Positions 63,346 through 64,000 of a stretch of 64,000 nt of DNA are shown piece after piece. Position 1 is the stretch's first letter. Every line of letters starts with the position of its first letter. This DNA is from Trichobilharzia regenti (taxonomy: Eukaryota > Platyhelminthes > Trematoda > Strigeidida > Schistosomatidae): assembly GCA_944472135.2 (NCBI GenBank), contig CALYDD020000398.1:62001-126000 (forward strand), in the 5' to 3' direction. The notes below the pieces were generated by a model. The model had not been told where the DNA came from, made no database searches, and saw nothing but the letters and a program-made list of their open reading frames with translations. Both the position numbers and the translations under genes were made by a program.

Positions 63346-64000
63346 AAGTTATTATTATTATTATTATTGTATCCTTTAGTTCCTAGAGGAACATAGGGCT
63401 TCAGCTGCGCACCTCCATTGACTTCGGTTTTCTGACAACTTTTTCAACCTGCTCCAGGTCTGTCCACATGCTTTCATCTCCTCCTCGCATGACCTCCTCC
63501 AAGTCACCCTTGGACGACCAACTCGCCGCCTCCCTTTCGGGTTCCACTCGAGGGCTTGTCTAGTGATGTCACTTGATGGTTTCCTCAGCGTATGGCCAAT
63601 CCATCTCCATTTCTTTCTGCCTATTTGTTTCACAATCGGTTCCTGATTGGTTCGCTCCCAGAGATCCCTGTTGCTGATCTTTTCTGGCCATCTGATCTTG
63701 AGTATTGAGCGGAGACAGTTGTTAATGAAGGTTTGAAGTTTGTTTGAGATGCTCTTTATGACTCGCCAAGTCTCTGATCCGTATAGTAGCACTGACTTCA
63801 CATTGGAGTTGAAAATCCGGATCTTATTTTTGATGCTGATTGCTGTTGACCTCCACACAGATTTGAGAGTAATGAAAGCTTGTCTTGCTTTTCCGATTCT
63901 GGCTTTGATGTCTTCGTCAGTTCCGCCTGTAGTTGAGACGATGCTTCCCAGGTAGGTGAAGGAGGTTGTTTCTTTCAGGTTCTTCCCATTTATGCTTATT
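63346..64000 (-). mobile_element. RTE-type (SR2-like) LINE, 3' end, runs off the window
   Basis: The minus strand enters at the window edge inside the ORF2 C-terminal region and ends at 63,376. It is followed by a TTA-triplet run (63,348-63,368) that is the element's 3' tail. RTE LINEs commonly end in such short tandem tails. The insertion point lies at the right end of the Penelope-like fragment. Confidence 0.9.
63376..63999 (-). CDS. RTE-type LINE ORF2, C-terminal part (partial)
   Basis: The frame is open without a stop from the window edge to 63,376, 208 codons. It starts with ISINGKN and FTYLGSIVSTTGG, continues with KARQAFITL, SVLLYGSETWR and IRWPEKISNRDLW, and ends with WRWIGHTLRKP, WNPKGRRRVGRPR and a Trp/Arg-rich tail. 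These are the standard blocks after the reverse transcriptase in RTE-clade ORF2 proteins. Start and catalytic domain lie outside the window. The lack of any disruption suggests a younger insertion than the other retroelements here, though activity cannot be judged from this part. Confidence 0.9.
   Translation of the reverse strand: MSINGKNLKETTSFTYLGSIVSTTGGTDEDIKARIGKARQAFITLKSVWRSTAISIKNKIRIFNSNVKSVLLYGSETWRVIKSISNKLQTFINNCLRSILKIRWPEKISNRDLWERTNQEPIVKQIGRKKWRWIGHTLRKPSSDITRQALEWNPKGRRRVGRPRVTWRRSCEEEMKACGQTWSRLKKLSENRSQWRCAAEALCSSRN

Overview
This 64 kb window looks like gene-poor, repeat-dense chromosomal DNA of a parasitic flatworm, most likely a schistosome. The strongest marker is a tRNA-promoter short repeat carrying a complete type I hammerhead ribozyme (32,210-32,440), which reads as the Smalpha-type ribozyme repeat known from Schistosoma. 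CR1/L2-type LINEs, RTE (SR2-like) LINEs and Penelope-like elements with a GIY-YIG endonuclease fit the same assignment. Base composition is AT-rich. I recognise no host protein gene, no rRNA, no canonical tRNA and no CRISPR. The longest open frames belong to retrotransposons.

Layout. 1-12.3 kb holds a tandem duplication: 1-3,449 recurs almost unchanged at 7,490-10,939, and clearly older duplicated sequence follows each copy. 5.2-13.7 kb is also the left arm of a large, diverged inverted duplication whose right arm lies at about 42.2-52.0 kb, with a centre near 28-29 kb. The 28.5 kb between the arms (13.7-42.2 kb) collects retroelements. These are a decayed LINE on the minus strand (17.2-19.75 kb), a CR1-like LINE on the plus strand (22.06-25.63 kb) interrupted by a Penelope-like tail, a small endonuclease scrap (26.9 kb), an RTE endonuclease scrap (30.4 kb), the hammerhead repeat (32.2 kb), a Penelope-like 3' half (34.7-35.75 kb), a second truncated CR1-like LINE (37.4-38.7 kb) and an RTE scrap (41.3-41.9 kb). 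The spacer has its own duplications: a direct pair 27,988-29,865 / 36,758-39,745, and a gap-free 614-bp inverted pair 30,783-31,396 / 36,461-37,074.

From 52 to 62.5 kb I see almost nothing recognisable. The last 1.5 kb is a nest: a Penelope-like reverse transcriptase start, split by a tRNA-derived short element, then followed by the 3' end of an RTE LINE whose frame is still open at the window edge.

Reading of the whole: old segmental duplication in direct and inverted orientation, insertion of several retroelement families, and blocks of high identity with abrupt edges inside otherwise diverged duplicates. The last point suggests recent re-duplication or gene conversion. This architecture is typical of non-recombining or sex-linked DNA, and a schistosome W (female-specific) location is a reasonable but unproven guess. 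All alignments were made by eye, so percentages are approximate and boundaries are good to about 10-50 bp unless given as exact.
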